A stretch of DNA of 64,000 bases from Trema orientale. Taxonomy: Eukaryota > Streptophyta > Magnoliopsida > Rosales > Cannabaceae. The DNA lies in the NCBI GenBank assembly GCA_002914845.1, contig JXTC01000812.1:1-64000 (forward strand). The letters are read 5' to 3'. The notes under the pieces are model-generated. The model was not told the DNA's origin, ran no database searches, and was given only the letters and a program-made list of their open reading frames with translations. Position numbers and translations under genes: made by a program. This document shows positions 12,094 through 25,006 of the stretch, in pieces; the first letter of the stretch is position 1; every line of letters starts with the position of its first letter.

Positions 12094-13070
12094 GCTCTAT
12101 GATGAAAAGCATGACCACTGGTAAAGCCTTGATCTTAATTAGTTTATTCAATTCGTGTCATCAGTGTTTCATACTTTTTTTTTTTCTTTTTGTTATTCTT
12201 TCTTTATCTCTGATTTTTCACTTCCAACAAGTTTCAAGATGCTAAAGCCTCTGTTTATTCTTGTTTTTGTTTGTTACAGGATATGTTTACCCTGCCAAAT
12301 CACGCTCAAACAAACAAGAAGGAAAAGTCATTCAGTCACTTAGTGCAAAACTTAGTTGAACAAGAGTTGTACACTACAATTTTCTTTTTAAATCTTCAAA
12401 TCAATCGAGCTATCAAACTATGGTTTTGTACTACGCATTTGGAACAAAAGCATATATTTTGGTATGCTCGTTGCTTAATGTGGCTTAAAAACCTTCTAGT
12501 CAATATGCTACACTGATAAAAGAGCTTATTTTCTTGACGTGTAAAAGCTTGAGTGCTTTTTAAGGTTTTAAAATATCTCTCTCTTATAGAATTTACTAGG
12601 TAATCTTAGCGAGAAAAATTTCGTCGTTACAATACATATGACTTGAACTGTTCTCACGGTTTTGTTTCAACACTTCAAAACCTTACAGTGATTTTCTCCT
12701 AGAGATTGCGTCTCTAACTTTTGCTTTGAATGATTTGCTAGAGTTCTACTCTGACCATTTGGTGATTCCATAATATTGCATTTATATTTGTTCTACTACG
12801 TGTTCAAGTTTTAACACGCTGAACTCTAAGATCAGAATACATTTCACTTAAAATTATTCGAAAAAGAAAATTGAGTACCTTACTTCTCTAAGACTATGTT
12901 CATTTGCTTTACTTCTTCCGTTTAATGATCAATCTGCATATGCAGGTTAAGGCAGCTGACTGCTTTTGTCACATGTCGAAGTTCAAAATGTAACCGATCC
13001 TTTGTAATTTTATTCTTTTTCTTCTTCATGAATCATTGCCTAATGAGTTGTGGATCATAAGTGTCTATTC
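12094..13070 (+). other. CNL-1 3' UTR and duplicated 3' flank
   Basis: The stop codon is followed by ATGAAAAGCATGACCA, then a 3' UTR intron 12121-12279 (donor G|GTAAAG, acceptor TTACAG|GATATG). CNL-2 has the same arrangement. From about 12550 to 13070 the sequence aligns discontinuously with 43600-44450 downstream of CNL-2 (shared CTTGAACTG, CTCACGGTTT, CATTTGCTTT, CAAAATGTAACC), so the duplicated block extends about 1 kb past the gene. Short frames at 12155-12516 look like chance frames. Confidence 0.55.
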
Positions 13071-13540
13071 TTGTGTAGTTGCTTCATGGGCCGAATGGTT
13101 GTGATTAGTGTTGTGTAGATTTTAGAGAAATTTACTCGCGCAAACGAATGAATCTAATGGAATAACCCGACTGCAATACTTTAGAAAGTCTAATCTAGAT
13201 TGAATAAATTATAATTCTTAGTAAGTTAAGCAGAAAATTAAATACAGAATTGTGTTGAATAACCGAAAATAAAGAAACGAATTATTTTGCAGTAAGCAAT
13301 TAAAAACTAGAATTCGATGAATTAAGTTACCGAGATTTTAGAATCCACCTTATCCAACTTAGCAACTTTCCAGTTATATATTCATTCTCAAGATTAGAGT
13401 GCCAACCCAAAATCAGTGTTATGGATATAACAATTAAGTATAAATTAAATCAATCTATGGTACGTAATTAAATCTTTGGTAATTAAGCATAAATTATATG
13501 TTATGCCAGCGACACAGTGATCAAACAGTGCTGGCCCGAT
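13071..13540. other. No gene seen
   Basis: AT-rich sequence without recognisable features before the damaged exon copy. Confidence 0.5.
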
Positions 13541-13815
13541 GAGGAAATACGGTGCATGATCGGCCCCTTAGCCGCCACAAGAATAATGCTATAGAGCACA
13601 TGTGGTGCCCAGCACCACAGTGATGTGTCAATCTGTCACTAGCTAATCATAATTATAATTTAAGTGGGGCCTATGTAGGACCTAGTTTATTAATTAAATC
13701 ATCCAGTGACAAACAGACATGTCACTGTGGTGCTGGGCACCACTGGTGCCCCATAGCATTACTCCCGCCACAATGGCTAAGAATGCCGCGTTGGAGTACC
13801 TCAAACTCCTCCCTG
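13541..13815 (+). pseudogene. Damaged copy of the small-gene exon, split by a MITE
   Basis: Joining the two sides across 13581-13773 in silico places EEIRCMIGPLAAT next to MAKNAALEYLKLLPG. These align with EEIWSMVGQYGAT and VAKNVASESLKLIPG of the gene at 4269, including the donor position (G|GTACG at 13816). The upstream part of the exon is poorly conserved and no matching second exon follows; another MITE sits there instead. A remnant of a duplicated gene disrupted by transposition. Confidence 0.6.
13581..13764. mobile_element. Mutator-type MITE, 184 bp, with 9-bp target duplication
   Basis: Ends GAATAATGCTATAGAGCAC and GTGCCCCATAGCATTACTC are inverted repeats, extended inward by GTGGTGC..CAGCACCACAGTG and its complement. 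A perfect 9-bp duplication CCGCCACAA flanks it (13572-13580 and 13765-13773). A 9-bp target site and long inverted ends are typical of Mutator-like MITEs. It interrupts coding sequence. Confidence 0.85.
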
Positions 13816-13859
13816 GTACGTCCAAATGTCAAATTTCAATCATGTCATGATTCATACGA

Positions 13860-14014
13860 GAATAATACTATGGGCAACCAGTGGTGCGTAACACCACATG
13901 ATATGTCAGTCTGTACTAATCATAATTATAATTCAAGTGGGGCATATGTAGAAACCGATTTATTAATTAAAATCATCTAATGACAAACAGACATATCATT
14001 GTGGTGCTAAACTC
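13860..14014. mobile_element. Second copy of the same Mutator-type MITE, 155 bp
   Basis: It starts GAATAATACTATGGGCAACC and shares the central block (ACTAATCATAATTATAATT, then GTGGGGC..ATGTAG) with the copy at 13581. The right end is shortened, ending GTGGTGCTAAACTC. It is flanked by TTCATACGA (13851-13859) and TTTATACGA (14015-14023), an 8-of-9 target duplication. It lies in what would be the intron after the damaged exon. Confidence 0.75.
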
Positions 14015-14168
14015 TTTATACGAGGATACGAACAAGAGCATTATTTAACATGTAACATAAACCGTTATTTGGGACTTAACTGGGTTTAAGCCAAGTGATC
14101 AAATTTGGATGAAAATATTATTCGCATGACATATTTTCATAGTCGCAAACTAATTGAATTAATTATAG

Positions 14169-14313
14169 GACTGTCTATAATTATTAATTTATCGCAACTA
14201 TGAACAATAAATTATTGACATGTGGGTTGGGCTAAAATTATATGACTGTCTACACTCATTAATTTATCACAACCATGAACAATAAATTATTGACACGGGG
14301 GTTGTTTTTTAGC
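14169..14313. repeat. 75-bp tandem repeat, two units
   Basis: GACTGTCTA at 14169 recurs at 14244. Both units contain ATTAATTTATC, CAATGAACAATAAATTATTG-like sequence and a GGGTTG end. Function unknown. Confidence 0.6.
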
Positions 14314-14944
14314 CCAACTCTAATGAAAAACAACTTTGTACCTATAAATGTTAGGAGGTGCAAAGATCATAAGCTCATTACGGCAAAATGGGCAGGTTGG
14401 ACTGGATTGGACGTTGTGGAAAAATGGGTTGGGCTGAGAACGGGGCCCAAGTGAGCCAGGCCTAGGCCTGGGGCGGCCCGCAGTTGACCCGCTTCTTTTT
14501 TTTTATAATTAAAAATTAAAAATAAATTTAAACAATTATAATAATTAAAAAAATAAAAAACATATTTATATGTTATAAAACTTTTGTCACAAATAAGTTT
14601 ACAACTTTCATGATAAAAATTAAAAAATAATACATGACTTAGCTTGATGAAAAAAAAAAGAAGTAAAAAACAATTAAATTTGAAAAATGACAAATTCAAT
14701 TTTATTGATAAAACTTTTTACTACCTCATTAAAAACCTTACTATGGAAAACTAATTGGGATAAAACATTAGCAAGGGAAAAGGGTGTATTCTCGATTATT
14801 ATTTACAATTAAAATTATTAAAAAATATATATAAAAAAAATAATACATCATCATCAATCATGATTCATCATCGTTTATATACAAATTATTGAAATTTTCA
14901 GCTAATTCTTCATTATGAATAGTATGTTGATTTTGTTTCGCTGC

Positions 14945-16547
14945 TTATTTCCAATTTTTAACACATGTTAGTACCTCAACTATTTCAGAAGTCAACGAAG
15001 TCCTTCGATCATCTACTATCTTGCCAGTGGTACTAAAAGCAGACTCCGAAGCAACCGTAGACACCTGAATAATTAAGATGTTATATGCTAATTGTACAAG
15101 CACCAAAAATCTTACTTGACACTTTTGCCACCATTCCAAAACTTCGAAGTTCTCATCTTTGAAGTTGATGTCGGAATCTACCTTAAGATACTGGCTAAGC
15201 TCAGAAGATTGCGGCGTATTCGTTGACTTGAACTTGATGTTGATGATGATGATGAGCCACGTCCATGCCAATGAATATAGCTCCAAATAGACTTCTTCTT
15301 TAATCAGTCTTGGGTTTGTTGTGGGCTTTCTTATTGACTCTTAGTGCTGCCAAACTTAGCCTCATATATACTAAATAGTCTGATAAACTTATCAAGAGTG
15401 TTACTATATTCGGATGTAAAATCCAACTCTAAAGCATCACTAATATGACTAATAATTGTAGAAAGACCATTTAATTTAGCTCCAGGATCTAAAATAAAAG
15501 CAAAAGACAATAATAAAGGAATTTCATACCAATATTTCAAATAAACTTCTTGCATTTCAATTATTATGATAGGGTCACTTCTTTCTTTAGAAAATATTTC
15601 GGCAATAAAAAAAAAAATATAATACGAAACAATTAGAAAAGTAGATAATAAACACCAGATAAAGCAATGGTAGCATCATAAAAAACTTCTAAAAATCGTA
15701 CAAATTTTTACACATAAACCAAACTTCATCTTTCAAATGTAGTGCACCCATTTTTGAATTGTAAAACACAATAATAATATTTTTATACCTTATTGCATTT
15801 TCTAACATTAAATGGGTAGAATTCAATCTTACAGGCATGTCAAGTAGAAATTTTCTTGGTTTTAGCCCTTCAACTTTGCAATAATTTTTAAATTCGGTAA
15901 TACAAAGATTAGAAGCATGAATATAAGCAATAACATTTCGAATATTTCCAAAATATATAGATTAAATATTCATACCTACTTTGATGATGAGATTGATGAT
16001 ATGGCATGTACAATGTAAAAATAGTAAAAATCCTCCCGTGTATGAACTTACCGATTTTCTAAGTAATCGTATGGCCTTTGTATCGGAGGTAGCATTATCT
16101 AAAGTGATATAAATAATGCAGTTTGTTATGCTTTATTCTTCTACAACACTTAAGATTCTTTCACAAATCATTTCAACAGTATGCATTTGATCAACGACTT
16201 TAAAACCAATTATTCTTTTTTGCAATATACATTTTTCATTTAAGTAATGTACAACTACACTTATATAATCTTGTTTAGAATTTAGTACCTCAAATATCAG
16301 ATATCAATAAAATGTAAAATTTTAATGCAAGCATTTCAAATATTAGTTCAGTGTACATATTTTTATAAACTTTAAGTAAATCACTTCTAGCAGTATTCCT
16401 AGAAACTTTTTCAAAGTTTGGATAATATGATCATCTAATATAGTCTTCATATTTATCGGACTCACCAATACGTAATGGCAAATTCTTTAAAGCAATAAAA
16501 TGTGCTAATGACTCCCTAGCTACTAAAGGATCATAGTTTCAAATACT
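14945..16547 (-). pseudogene. hAT transposase, middle and C-terminal part
   Basis: Minus-strand translation from 16540 downwards starts NYDPLVARESLAHFIALKN and LPLRIGESDKYEDYI, directly continuing the N-terminal part found beyond 23871. Further on, 15331-15555 encodes YEIPLLLSFAFILDPGAKL. The C-terminal dimerisation (hATC) block at 14945-15200 reads VLEWWQKCQVRF, STVASESAFSTTGKIVDDRR and TSLTSEIVEVLTCVKNW. Frameshifts and stops separate these pieces, so it cannot make a working transposase. Confidence 0.8.
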
Positions 16548-16552
16548 CACCA

Positions 16553-18761
16553 TATCATGCCCCACACTCGAGGACGTGCGCCGCATACCCATAAAGCAAA
16601 GCCCCATAGACATGCAATGCATCTTTCTATAAACCAATATAATTAAGAATATTTAGTCTCCAATAAACACCAATGTATAATATAAAATCCAACAACTCTT
16701 ATAAAGTCTCCAAATATTCAAAATAAATACTATATAGTGGTATAATCTAATAAATTCAAGATGATCAACCTTTCGAGACTTTATATTTTCTCAATCAAGA
16801 TAAAAAAATTCCTCTCTTTGAACCATGCTCCTCAATTACTACTAAATAAGTTCTCCCTTAGTTATACCTCTTAACTGACGATCTTTAAAACCTGGGAGGA
16901 AAAAATAAAAGGGTGAACAAGAAGCCCAGTAAATAACCAATAGCCTTAACTAGGTGGATCAAGTATATATCCTTTGAAAAGGTTAAATGACATATTTCAA
17001 AACAAAATCAATTTCAAAATGTAATAATTTTTAAGATAATCAAATGAGATTGTTTGGAAAATCACTTTAACAAAAACATGAAATAGGTTTTCAAAATTTG
17101 TAGTTTCTTTCTCATTCGATAATCAGTAATACTTTTAAATCACTTCCCAACAGTTTTTGGCGACTATGGCTACACTTAACCCCTGTGACTAGGTCCATAT
17201 TTACTACACTTAACCCCTGCAGTCAGGTCCACGTTTATTATATTTGACTCCTGTAGCTAGGTCCACATTTACTATATTTAATCCCTGTAGCTAGGTCCAT
17301 ATTCAGTACGTACTGTCCACACATAACTCCAGTGGAATGGATCCATATTGCATAGTCACTGCAGAGAGTTTCAAAACACAGTCATATACAATAACAGTTC
17401 AAAAATAATTTCACTTTTCTCACTATATCATTGTAACCATTTCTAAGCAGTTTTCGTATAACAATATTCAATAACAATGTCACATACTTGATCCATAGTT
17501 TTGTGCAAAATAATTATCAGATAGAATCAAAATACTTTCTAAATAAGGCGATTGTTTCAATAAAATTATTTTCTTTCAATAAATGACTTATTTACAAAAA
17601 GTATATTTTCACTTAAAATCATATTTTTAATAAAATACTCTATAAACATAAGTTTATTAGAAACAATGAAATATTTAGTTTTTGTACAAAAAGTTATTAG
17701 AAAAGACTAAAGGTTACTTACCTCATTCGCTTTGCCTATTTAACCAAAATAATTAACATAACCTCTCAAACACCTATTATCACACAAATCATATATAAGT
17801 ATCACAACAATAAAATCATACTCTAATTACAATAAAAGTATTGACTACTTGCTACCCATGCATCTTCTATAATCAACTCCATAGCTATTCCCAATAATGT
17901 CAATTTCTTCTAATTCATAACAATTTTAATATTTCTCAAAAAATTACCAAACTTAGGGGACATTTCTACAATTCATGGGGTCCTAAAAGTACTAAGAATG
18001 TAGCTATAGGATCCATACGTAAGCCCTGCATAGTCGGATAAGCCGCAACCACGTTTTGCTAAAAGTATCCAAAGTTTCAGATTTTTTTTAGATTCATAGT
18101 ACTTATTTCAATTGGCTATAACTCTCTGGTTATAAGTCCGTTTTTGACAAATTATATACCGTTAGAAAGTGATTCGATAAACTTTCCAACCATACTAAAT
18201 ATAACCCAATCAGATTAGTAAAGTCCCTGAAAAACTAGTCGGAACTTTTGCTATATTTTTACATCTTAGCTCAAAACTCAAAAATTCGTAACTTTCTATT
18301 TACCCAACCAAATCACTCAAAATTTGTCTTGTTTAAATCCTAATATCAATAGGCTTCATCTTCTATCAGATTCATCCTAATAGTTTATAAATTATTTATG
18401 GGCAAATTAAAATCCTAACCCTAGACATGCAATTCCAATCCCCAAAAATCTAATTAGTGCGTATAGACTCAATAGATTATAGTCAATTACCTTAAAATTC
18501 AAATGAATTGAATCCTTTTCTTGCTTCTCCTTCTTTCTTGAAACTATGTGATTGCCTCTTTGCTTTTCTCATAAAGCGTACGTATAAAACTGAGCAGATT
18601 ATTAAGCTTTTTAGGGTTTCTTAAACTGTCTCTAATAAAATTACCAATGTGTCCTCAAATAGTATATATTAATCAAAGACTCTTTTGTCATTTCTTTTAT
18701 CTTTATATTATTTATTTAATACAACTAAACCCCCTTCCCCTTTTTTATACGGGTTGTCACA
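16553..18761 (-). repeat. 3' LTR (minus-strand element)
   Basis: 2209-bp LTR. On the minus strand it starts TGTGACAACCC and ends at 16553. It contains a four-unit 34-bp tandem array at 17170-17305. The partner at 21657-23866 aligns almost gap-free. Confidence 0.85.
17170..17305. repeat. 34-bp tandem array inside the LTR (x4)
   Basis: Four units starting at 17170, 17204, 17238 and 17272, each of the form CTACACTTAACCCCTGT followed by AGCTAGGTCCACATTTA with changes. The same array, also four units, lies in the other LTR at 22273-22408, so it predates the insertion. Confidence 0.8.
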
Positions 18762-18773
18762 TTCTCCCTCTCT
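18762..18773 (-). other. Polypurine tract
   Basis: On the minus strand AGAGAGGGAGAA abuts the start of the 3' LTR (TGTGACAACCC), the expected place for the plus-strand primer of reverse transcription. Confidence 0.7.
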
Positions 18774-21644
18774 AAAAATAAGTTTAGTCCTTTAAACTTT
18801 AAAGTCCTGTGTTCTCCAAAGAACAAAACATTAATAGATCCACACATTCCTAGGAAAGTCTCAACATCTAGATAAAACTATGATCATCACTTACTAAATT
18901 GAAACGATCTTTCTATCAATATAATACGATCTTGAGAATGTGAATTTATTCTAATTTGAGTGATTGAAACTTCAAAGCGATATCATCACTTTTAAAACTT
19001 ATCTATCAATAATTCCATAGCGTTTCTCGTTCATTGTGAATATCCCTTTTACACTTTCACCCAAAAAGAGGATAACATGATGACTCAAACTTTTCTTTGT
19101 ACTAACAACACCAATAAGAATTCTTAATAATTAAAATTCCTTAAACTTTTAGTACGTCTTTCAATCGCATGCCTATAATGCTAAGAATACTCTTCTATTT
19201 CTTTATCAATACTTCATATAGAGCCATTCTACATATAGATCAAAAACTATAACTATATACAAACATTACCAAGAGTAATATTTTCTTCTACAAACGTTTG
19301 AAACGCTCTTTAATATATCCTCAATGGTCCATATATATATATATATACTTTTTTTTTGACAATCTATTTATTTCAGATCAATATTATAAAGCTCTAACAA
19401 ATCTAATTCAATTTCCAAAATCACATGTAAGGTTTTATAAAACTTAGATATAATATAATATCTTTATCATAAATAACTATAAGAATCCTCTTTAGTTTCA
19501 TTCTCTCTAACTTTTATCTTCAATAAGTCAAAGTATCAAAACTAAATCTAATCACCAAAGCTTACATCAAATACAAGTACTATTGTTATAACCAAATTAC
19601 ATATAATTCTAAATCTCAATGTTCACTCAAAATAATCATAAAGATCAAAACCTAATCAGTTAAGGGCATAAGCTAAACACTATATAACTGATACTTTATA
19701 ATTTGAGTAATCCTTGATAATCTCATTATAAAATTCCACTATCGTATTATCTTTCCCATATAGTATATCAAAAGTTTTTAACATTCGTCTATATAGTCCT
19801 CATTCACTTTTCCATAGACTAAACGCTAAGAAATATGCTAAGTGACTTCTTTCATATACTAGTCCTCAAAATTTTCTTAGGCCTTTATCTTAATACCTCT
19901 AGGATTTCTAATGTCTCATATTATGATTTTGTCAAAAATATCTTTTACAAGTAAGAGAGGCCAATAGAACTACAAATATGAATATCTCTCTACAAACCAC
20001 ACATTTCATAAAAGTAAAATAATTTATCAATCTTAGAAATATTGATTGACTTACATATTCTACTACATAACTGTTTTGACCTTTTGTTTTATAAAAATAA
20101 TTTTCATTTTTTTTTGTTACATCACCGAAAATATTCGAGTTCCCAATAGTAAGACAGTGTTCTGAAAACTCTTATCTTATAATCCTTCTAGTTGCCCGTC
20201 AAATAAGTACTCTTCAATTTGTTTGTATAATCCAATATAAATTTCTAGAGAAAAGTAACACCAAATACTATCAAACACAAAGATCACTTCCTCTTATACG
20301 GTAATACCGTAGAATAAAATTATGAACTCATTTACAATAACTATATATTCTAATTTCAACTCTACTATCTAGTATCTATAACTATAACCAAATTGTCCAT
20401 TCATCATATCTCAACTTTTGTTTAGCTTTCAAAACAAATATTATTAAAGTAACATTATCTCAAAATTATCCAACCATATAAGTCATTAAGGCTCCATAAA
20501 TTTTTTTTTCTAGGTAATATCATTCTCCAAATCAGTCCACCATCAGTTTTTCAAATATCACTCTCTAAATTATTATTCCACCTATAAGTCGTTAATGCCT
20601 ATATTTCCATCATATCATCACCAATATTTATGGAAAAACTCATAGTAAGGCTTTCAACAAAACTAATCTATTTATCCTCAATCCTCTAGTAACAATAATG
20701 TGTACTCTCATCAGTTAATATAAGCATATAAATTGACACTTCTTATATCATCTCTTTATCCTTTATCATCGGGGAAACTAGTTATTCAATAAACTTAATA
20801 TACTCAATGTTTCATTGTATATTTTAGCCCATAGCACAAATAATTTCACTTTTAGAAAGAATTAAAACATATTCTCTCCATTATCCTATTAACTAATAAA
20901 CCTAAATATACATATCTTCTCCACATTGTCACCATAACTAGGTAATCTCTATTCTATAAATCTCTTATATAGATAATATAAGATTAACAACTTCTTGGAA
21001 TTATAACATAATTTCTTAGGAACCAAATTATTTCTCTTGTCTAATAATTAACTTAGACTTTCCTTTTTTTATAAGGTCAAAAACACTAAGACATAACTCA
21101 AGAGAAATCAGAAGAAGATAGCAAGTAGACTCATAAAATTTTAATATCAATTCCAAAGTAAGACTCATTAACTTGATAACTATCCAATATCAATAATAAG
21201 AGAAGAGGATTCCAATACCCTAAGTCCATTAATCAAATTCAAAAAGAAAATTAATATCAAAAGTACTAAATACTAGAAATCTCGATATTCAACTAATAGA
21301 TCTTAATAATCATGAGAGTACTCAACTTTAAAAGATCCCAAAAGTCTATATTCATTTTTAAACGACCTTAAAAGTCCATGCAATATATATGATCACCAAT
21401 TATGAAGGTCAAACTAAGTATTTCATCAATAATAGAATTTAAGAATACGAACTTAACCTACTTTAATGTCTGAAAAGATCAAAGTAACAAACTTATCAAA
21501 TTTAAACTAATCACCAACTCAAATAAATCCCCAAACTATAATAGAAGTTGAGTCAAACTCAATTGATCTTAACATAGTCACTTGATATTCTAAACCTCAT
21601 AAGATTGACTTATCACGATCCAAATTGTCAAACTTATCCTAATA
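18774..21644 (-). other. Internal region of the LTR element, no coding sequence
   Basis: About 2.9 kb of AT-rich sequence without a frame above 60 codons on either strand. I see no gag, protease, integrase or reverse transcriptase motifs. A long internal region without coding sequence is the hallmark of large retrotransposon derivatives. Confidence 0.7.
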
Positions 21645-21654
21645 TCTGATACCA
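21645..21654 (-). other. Primer-binding site (initiator tRNA-Met type)
   Basis: On the minus strand TGGTATCAGA begins two bases after the 5' LTR end and matches the complement of the 3' end of plant initiator tRNA-Met. It fixes the orientation of the element. Confidence 0.8.
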
Positions 21655-21656
21655 CT

Positions 21657-23866
21657 TGTCACGCCCCATACCCAAAGACGTGCGCCATATACCCATAAAG
21701 CAAAGTCCCATAGGCATGCAAGGCATCTTTCTATAAATAAATATAATTAAGAATATTTAGTCTCTAATAAACACTAATGTATAATATAAAATCCAACAAC
21801 TCTTATAAAGTCTCCAAATATTCAAAATAAATACTCTATAGTGGTATAATCTAATAAATTCAAGATGATCGACCTTCCGAGACTTTACATTTTCTCAATC
21901 AAGATGAAGAAATTCTTCTCTTTGAACCATGCTCCTCAATTACTACTAAATAAGTTCTCCCTTAGTTATACCTCTTAACTGACAATCTTTAAAACCTGGG
22001 AGGAAAAATAAAAAGGTGAGCTAGAAGTCCAGTAAGTAACCAGTAACCTTAACTAGCTAGATCAAGTATATATCCTTTGAAAAGGTTAAATGATATATTT
22101 CAAAACAAAATCAATTTCAAAATATAATAATTTTCAAGATAATCAAATGAGATTGTTTAAAAAGTCACTTTAACAAAAACATAAAATAGGTTTTCAAAAT
22201 TTGTAGTTTCTTTCTCATTCGATAATCAGTAACACTTTCAAATCACTTCTCAATAGTTTTTGGCGACTATGGCCACACTTAACCCCTGTGACTAGGTCCA
22301 CATTTACTACACTTAACCCCTGTAGGCAGGTCCACATTTACTATATTTGACCCCTGTAGCTAGGTCCATATTTACCACATTTAACCCTTGTAGCTAGGTC
22401 CACACTCAATACATACTGTCCACACATAACCCCTATAGAATGGGTATACATTGCATAGTCACTTAAAAGAGTTTTAAAATACAGTCATATACAATAACAA
22501 TTCAAAAATAATTTCACTTTTCTCATTATATCATTGTAACCATTTCTAAATAGTTTTCATGTAACAATATTCAATAACAATATCATATACTTGATCCATA
22601 GTTTTGTGCAAAATAATTATCAGATAGAATCAAAATGCTTTCTAAATAAAGCGATTGTTTCAATAAAATTATTTTCTTTCAATAAATAACTTATTTACAA
22701 AAAGTATATTTTCACTTAAAATTATATTTTTAATAAAATACTCTATAAATATAAGTTTATTACAAACAATGAAATATTTAGTTTTTGTACAAAAAGTTAC
22801 TAGAAAAGACCAAAGGTTACTTATCTCATTCGCTTTACCTATTTAACCAAAATAATCAACACAACCTCTCAAACACCTATTATCACACAAATCATATATA
22901 AGTATTACAATAATAAAATCATACTCTAATTATAATAAAAGTATTGACTACTTGCTACCCATGCATCTTCTATAATCAACTCTATAGCTATTCCCAATAA
23001 TGTCAATTTCTTACGATTCATAACAATTCTAACATCTCTCTAAAAATTACCAAACTCAGAGGACATGTTCTACAAGTCATGGCGTCCTAAAAGTACCAAA
23101 AATGTAGCTATAGGGTCCATAGGTAAGCCCGGCACAGTCGGATAAGCCGCAGCCACGTTTTGCTAAAAGTACCCAAAGTTTCAGATTTTTTTAGATTCAT
23201 AGTACTCGTTTCAATTGGCTATAACTCTCTGATTATAAGTCCCTTTTTGACAGACTATATACCATTAGAAAGCTGATTCGATAAGCTTTCCAATCATATT
23301 AAATATGACCCAATCAGATTAGTAAAGTCCATGAAAAACTAGTCAGAACCTCTGCTGCGTTTTTACATCTTAGCCCAAAACTCAAAAATTCGTAACTTTC
23401 TATTTACCTAACCAAATCACTAAAAATTTGTCTTTTTTAAATTCTAATATCAATAGGTTTCATCTTCTATCAGATTCATCCTAATAGTTCATAAATTATT
23501 TATGGGCAAATTAGAATCCTAACCCTAGACACGCAATTCCAATCCCCAAAAATCTAATTAGTGCGTGTAGACTCAATAGATTATAGTCAATTACCTTAAA
23601 ATTCAAATGAATTGAATCCTTTTCTTGCTTCTCCTTCTTCCTTGAAACTATGTGGCTACCTCTCTGCCTTTCTCATAAAGCGTACGTATAAAAATGAGAA
23701 GATTATTAAGCTTTTTAGGGTTTATTAAACTATCTCTAATAGAATTACCAATGTGTCACTAAATAGTATATATTAATCAAGGGCTCTTTTGTCATTTTAT
23801 TTATCTTTATATTATTTATTAAATATAACTAAACCCCCTCCCCTTTTTTTGATATGGGTTGTGACA
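21657..23866 (-). repeat. 5' LTR (minus-strand element)
   Basis: 2210-bp LTR matching 16553-18761. It also holds the 34-bp tandem array (22273-22408). Confidence 0.85.
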
Positions 23867-23871
23867 CACCA

Positions 23872-24294
23872 GACCATCTTTGTTGAATTGAAGTATTGAT
23901 TGAGTGGGTTGCATACCTCCTTAAGGACCTTGATGTTTGGAAAGCATTTGTCAATATGTTTTTTAAGGTAGATGGTACTGCTAGATGATTAAGCAGTGAA
24001 TAGCTTCTTGTAATATTTGCACTTTGCCATTTTTAATTTGTTGTCATTACCATCATCTTGGTATTCCATATCGAAGTGGCCCCACACACTAGAAGTTGTC
24101 CTCACATATTTTGATTTTGAGGTCGTGCTTGTACTAGGAGAATAACTATCTTAAAATTGAGAATGACTTCTACTTACATGTGGATTACTTTGCATTTCGG
24201 GGACTTGGTCACCCCCTTCCACTATGCGAATTTTTTCTTCTTCCTCATTAGCATCCATCCCCAACTCAATAGGGAAATTCATTGACGTATCCAT
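23872..24294 (-). pseudogene. hAT transposase, N-terminal part with BED zinc finger remnant
   Basis: From an ATG at 24294 on the minus strand the frame starts MDTSMNFPIELGMDANEEEE. After one TAA it encodes TTSSVWGHFDMEYQ, AKCKYYKKLFTA, another TAA, then STIYLKKHIDKCFPNIK, the layout of a BED zinc finger. The second Cys of the first pair is Tyr and stops interrupt it, so it is dead. The frame reaches the CACCA target site of the LTR element and resumes on the far side at 16547. Confidence 0.75.
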
Positions 24295-24308
24295 ATCCTA
24301 CAACATAA

Positions 24309-24672
24309 ACAGATTACAACATTAACTAATTTTAACATTAACTAATTTATTGAAAATGATAATTAACATATTACTAGATTAACTCATTTTAATTATAATG
24401 ATAATTAACAAATTACTACATTAACCAATTTTAATTAGAATAATATTAACAATTTAACATTAAACATCTTACTAAATTAACTAGTTTTAATTAATTTGTT
24501 AATTAACATATTACTACAACTAATTTTAATTAGAATGATAATTAACAATTAACATTAAGCATATTACTAAATTAACTAATTTTAATTAGAATGATAATTA
24601 ACATAAATATGTTACTACATTAATTAATTTTAATTAGAATGATAATTTAACATTAAACATATTAACAAACTA
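24309..24672. repeat. AT-rich imperfect tandem repeats in the hAT 5' region
   Basis: Many copies of ATTAACTAATTTTAATTAGA and AATGATAATTAACATATTAC with irregular spacing. They lie just upstream of the transposase start. Confidence 0.6.
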
Positions 24673-24998
24673 ATTGACGGTAAAAAGATAAGTGTGATAA
24701 TTAATCTTTAAAAATTTAAAAAAATTAAAAATTGAAATTACCTTGAATTGAGAATTGAGTAAATTTGAGATTTAGATTTTAGTTGGATATTGGAACTTGG
24801 AAGAATTTGAACTTAAAAATAGATAATATAACTATAAATTATAATTTTACAATTATTAATATTAAATAGTAATTAGATTATATGATTAATTAGAGAAAAT
24901 GTAAATTGAGAATTTTAGAGAATATTAGAGAAATGAGATAATAGAGAGATTAAAAGAGAAGAGAGTTGTTAGTTGAAGAATGGGTGATGGGAGGGGGG

Positions 24999-25006
24999 TA
25001 TTTATA
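24999..25006 (-). promoter_or_regulatory. TATA box of the hAT transposase
   Basis: Minus strand reads CCCTATAAATACCCCCC, a canonical plant TATA box, upstream of the transposase ATG at 24294 on the same strand. Confidence 0.45.

Larger units (their letters stand above)
16553..23866 (-). mobile_element. LTR retrotransposon without coding capacity (LARD-like)
   Basis: Two direct repeats of 2209 and 2210 bp (16553-18761 and 21657-23866) enclose 2895 bp. Each begins TGTCACGCCCC (or a close variant) and ends GGGTTGTGACA, giving TG..CA ends when read either way. A perfect 5-bp duplication CACCA flanks the element (16548-16552 and 23867-23871). A primer-binding site and a polypurine tract place it on the minus strand. 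Sampled blocks suggest the LTRs are about 95% alike. No frame above 60 codons appears anywhere in it, so it would depend on other elements to move. It landed inside the hAT transposase gene and is younger than it. Confidence 0.85.

Noticed and set aside
24309-24672. CRISPR-like array
   Set aside because: Plant DNA, units are imperfect and irregularly spaced without unique spacers; they are AT-rich hAT subterminal repeats.
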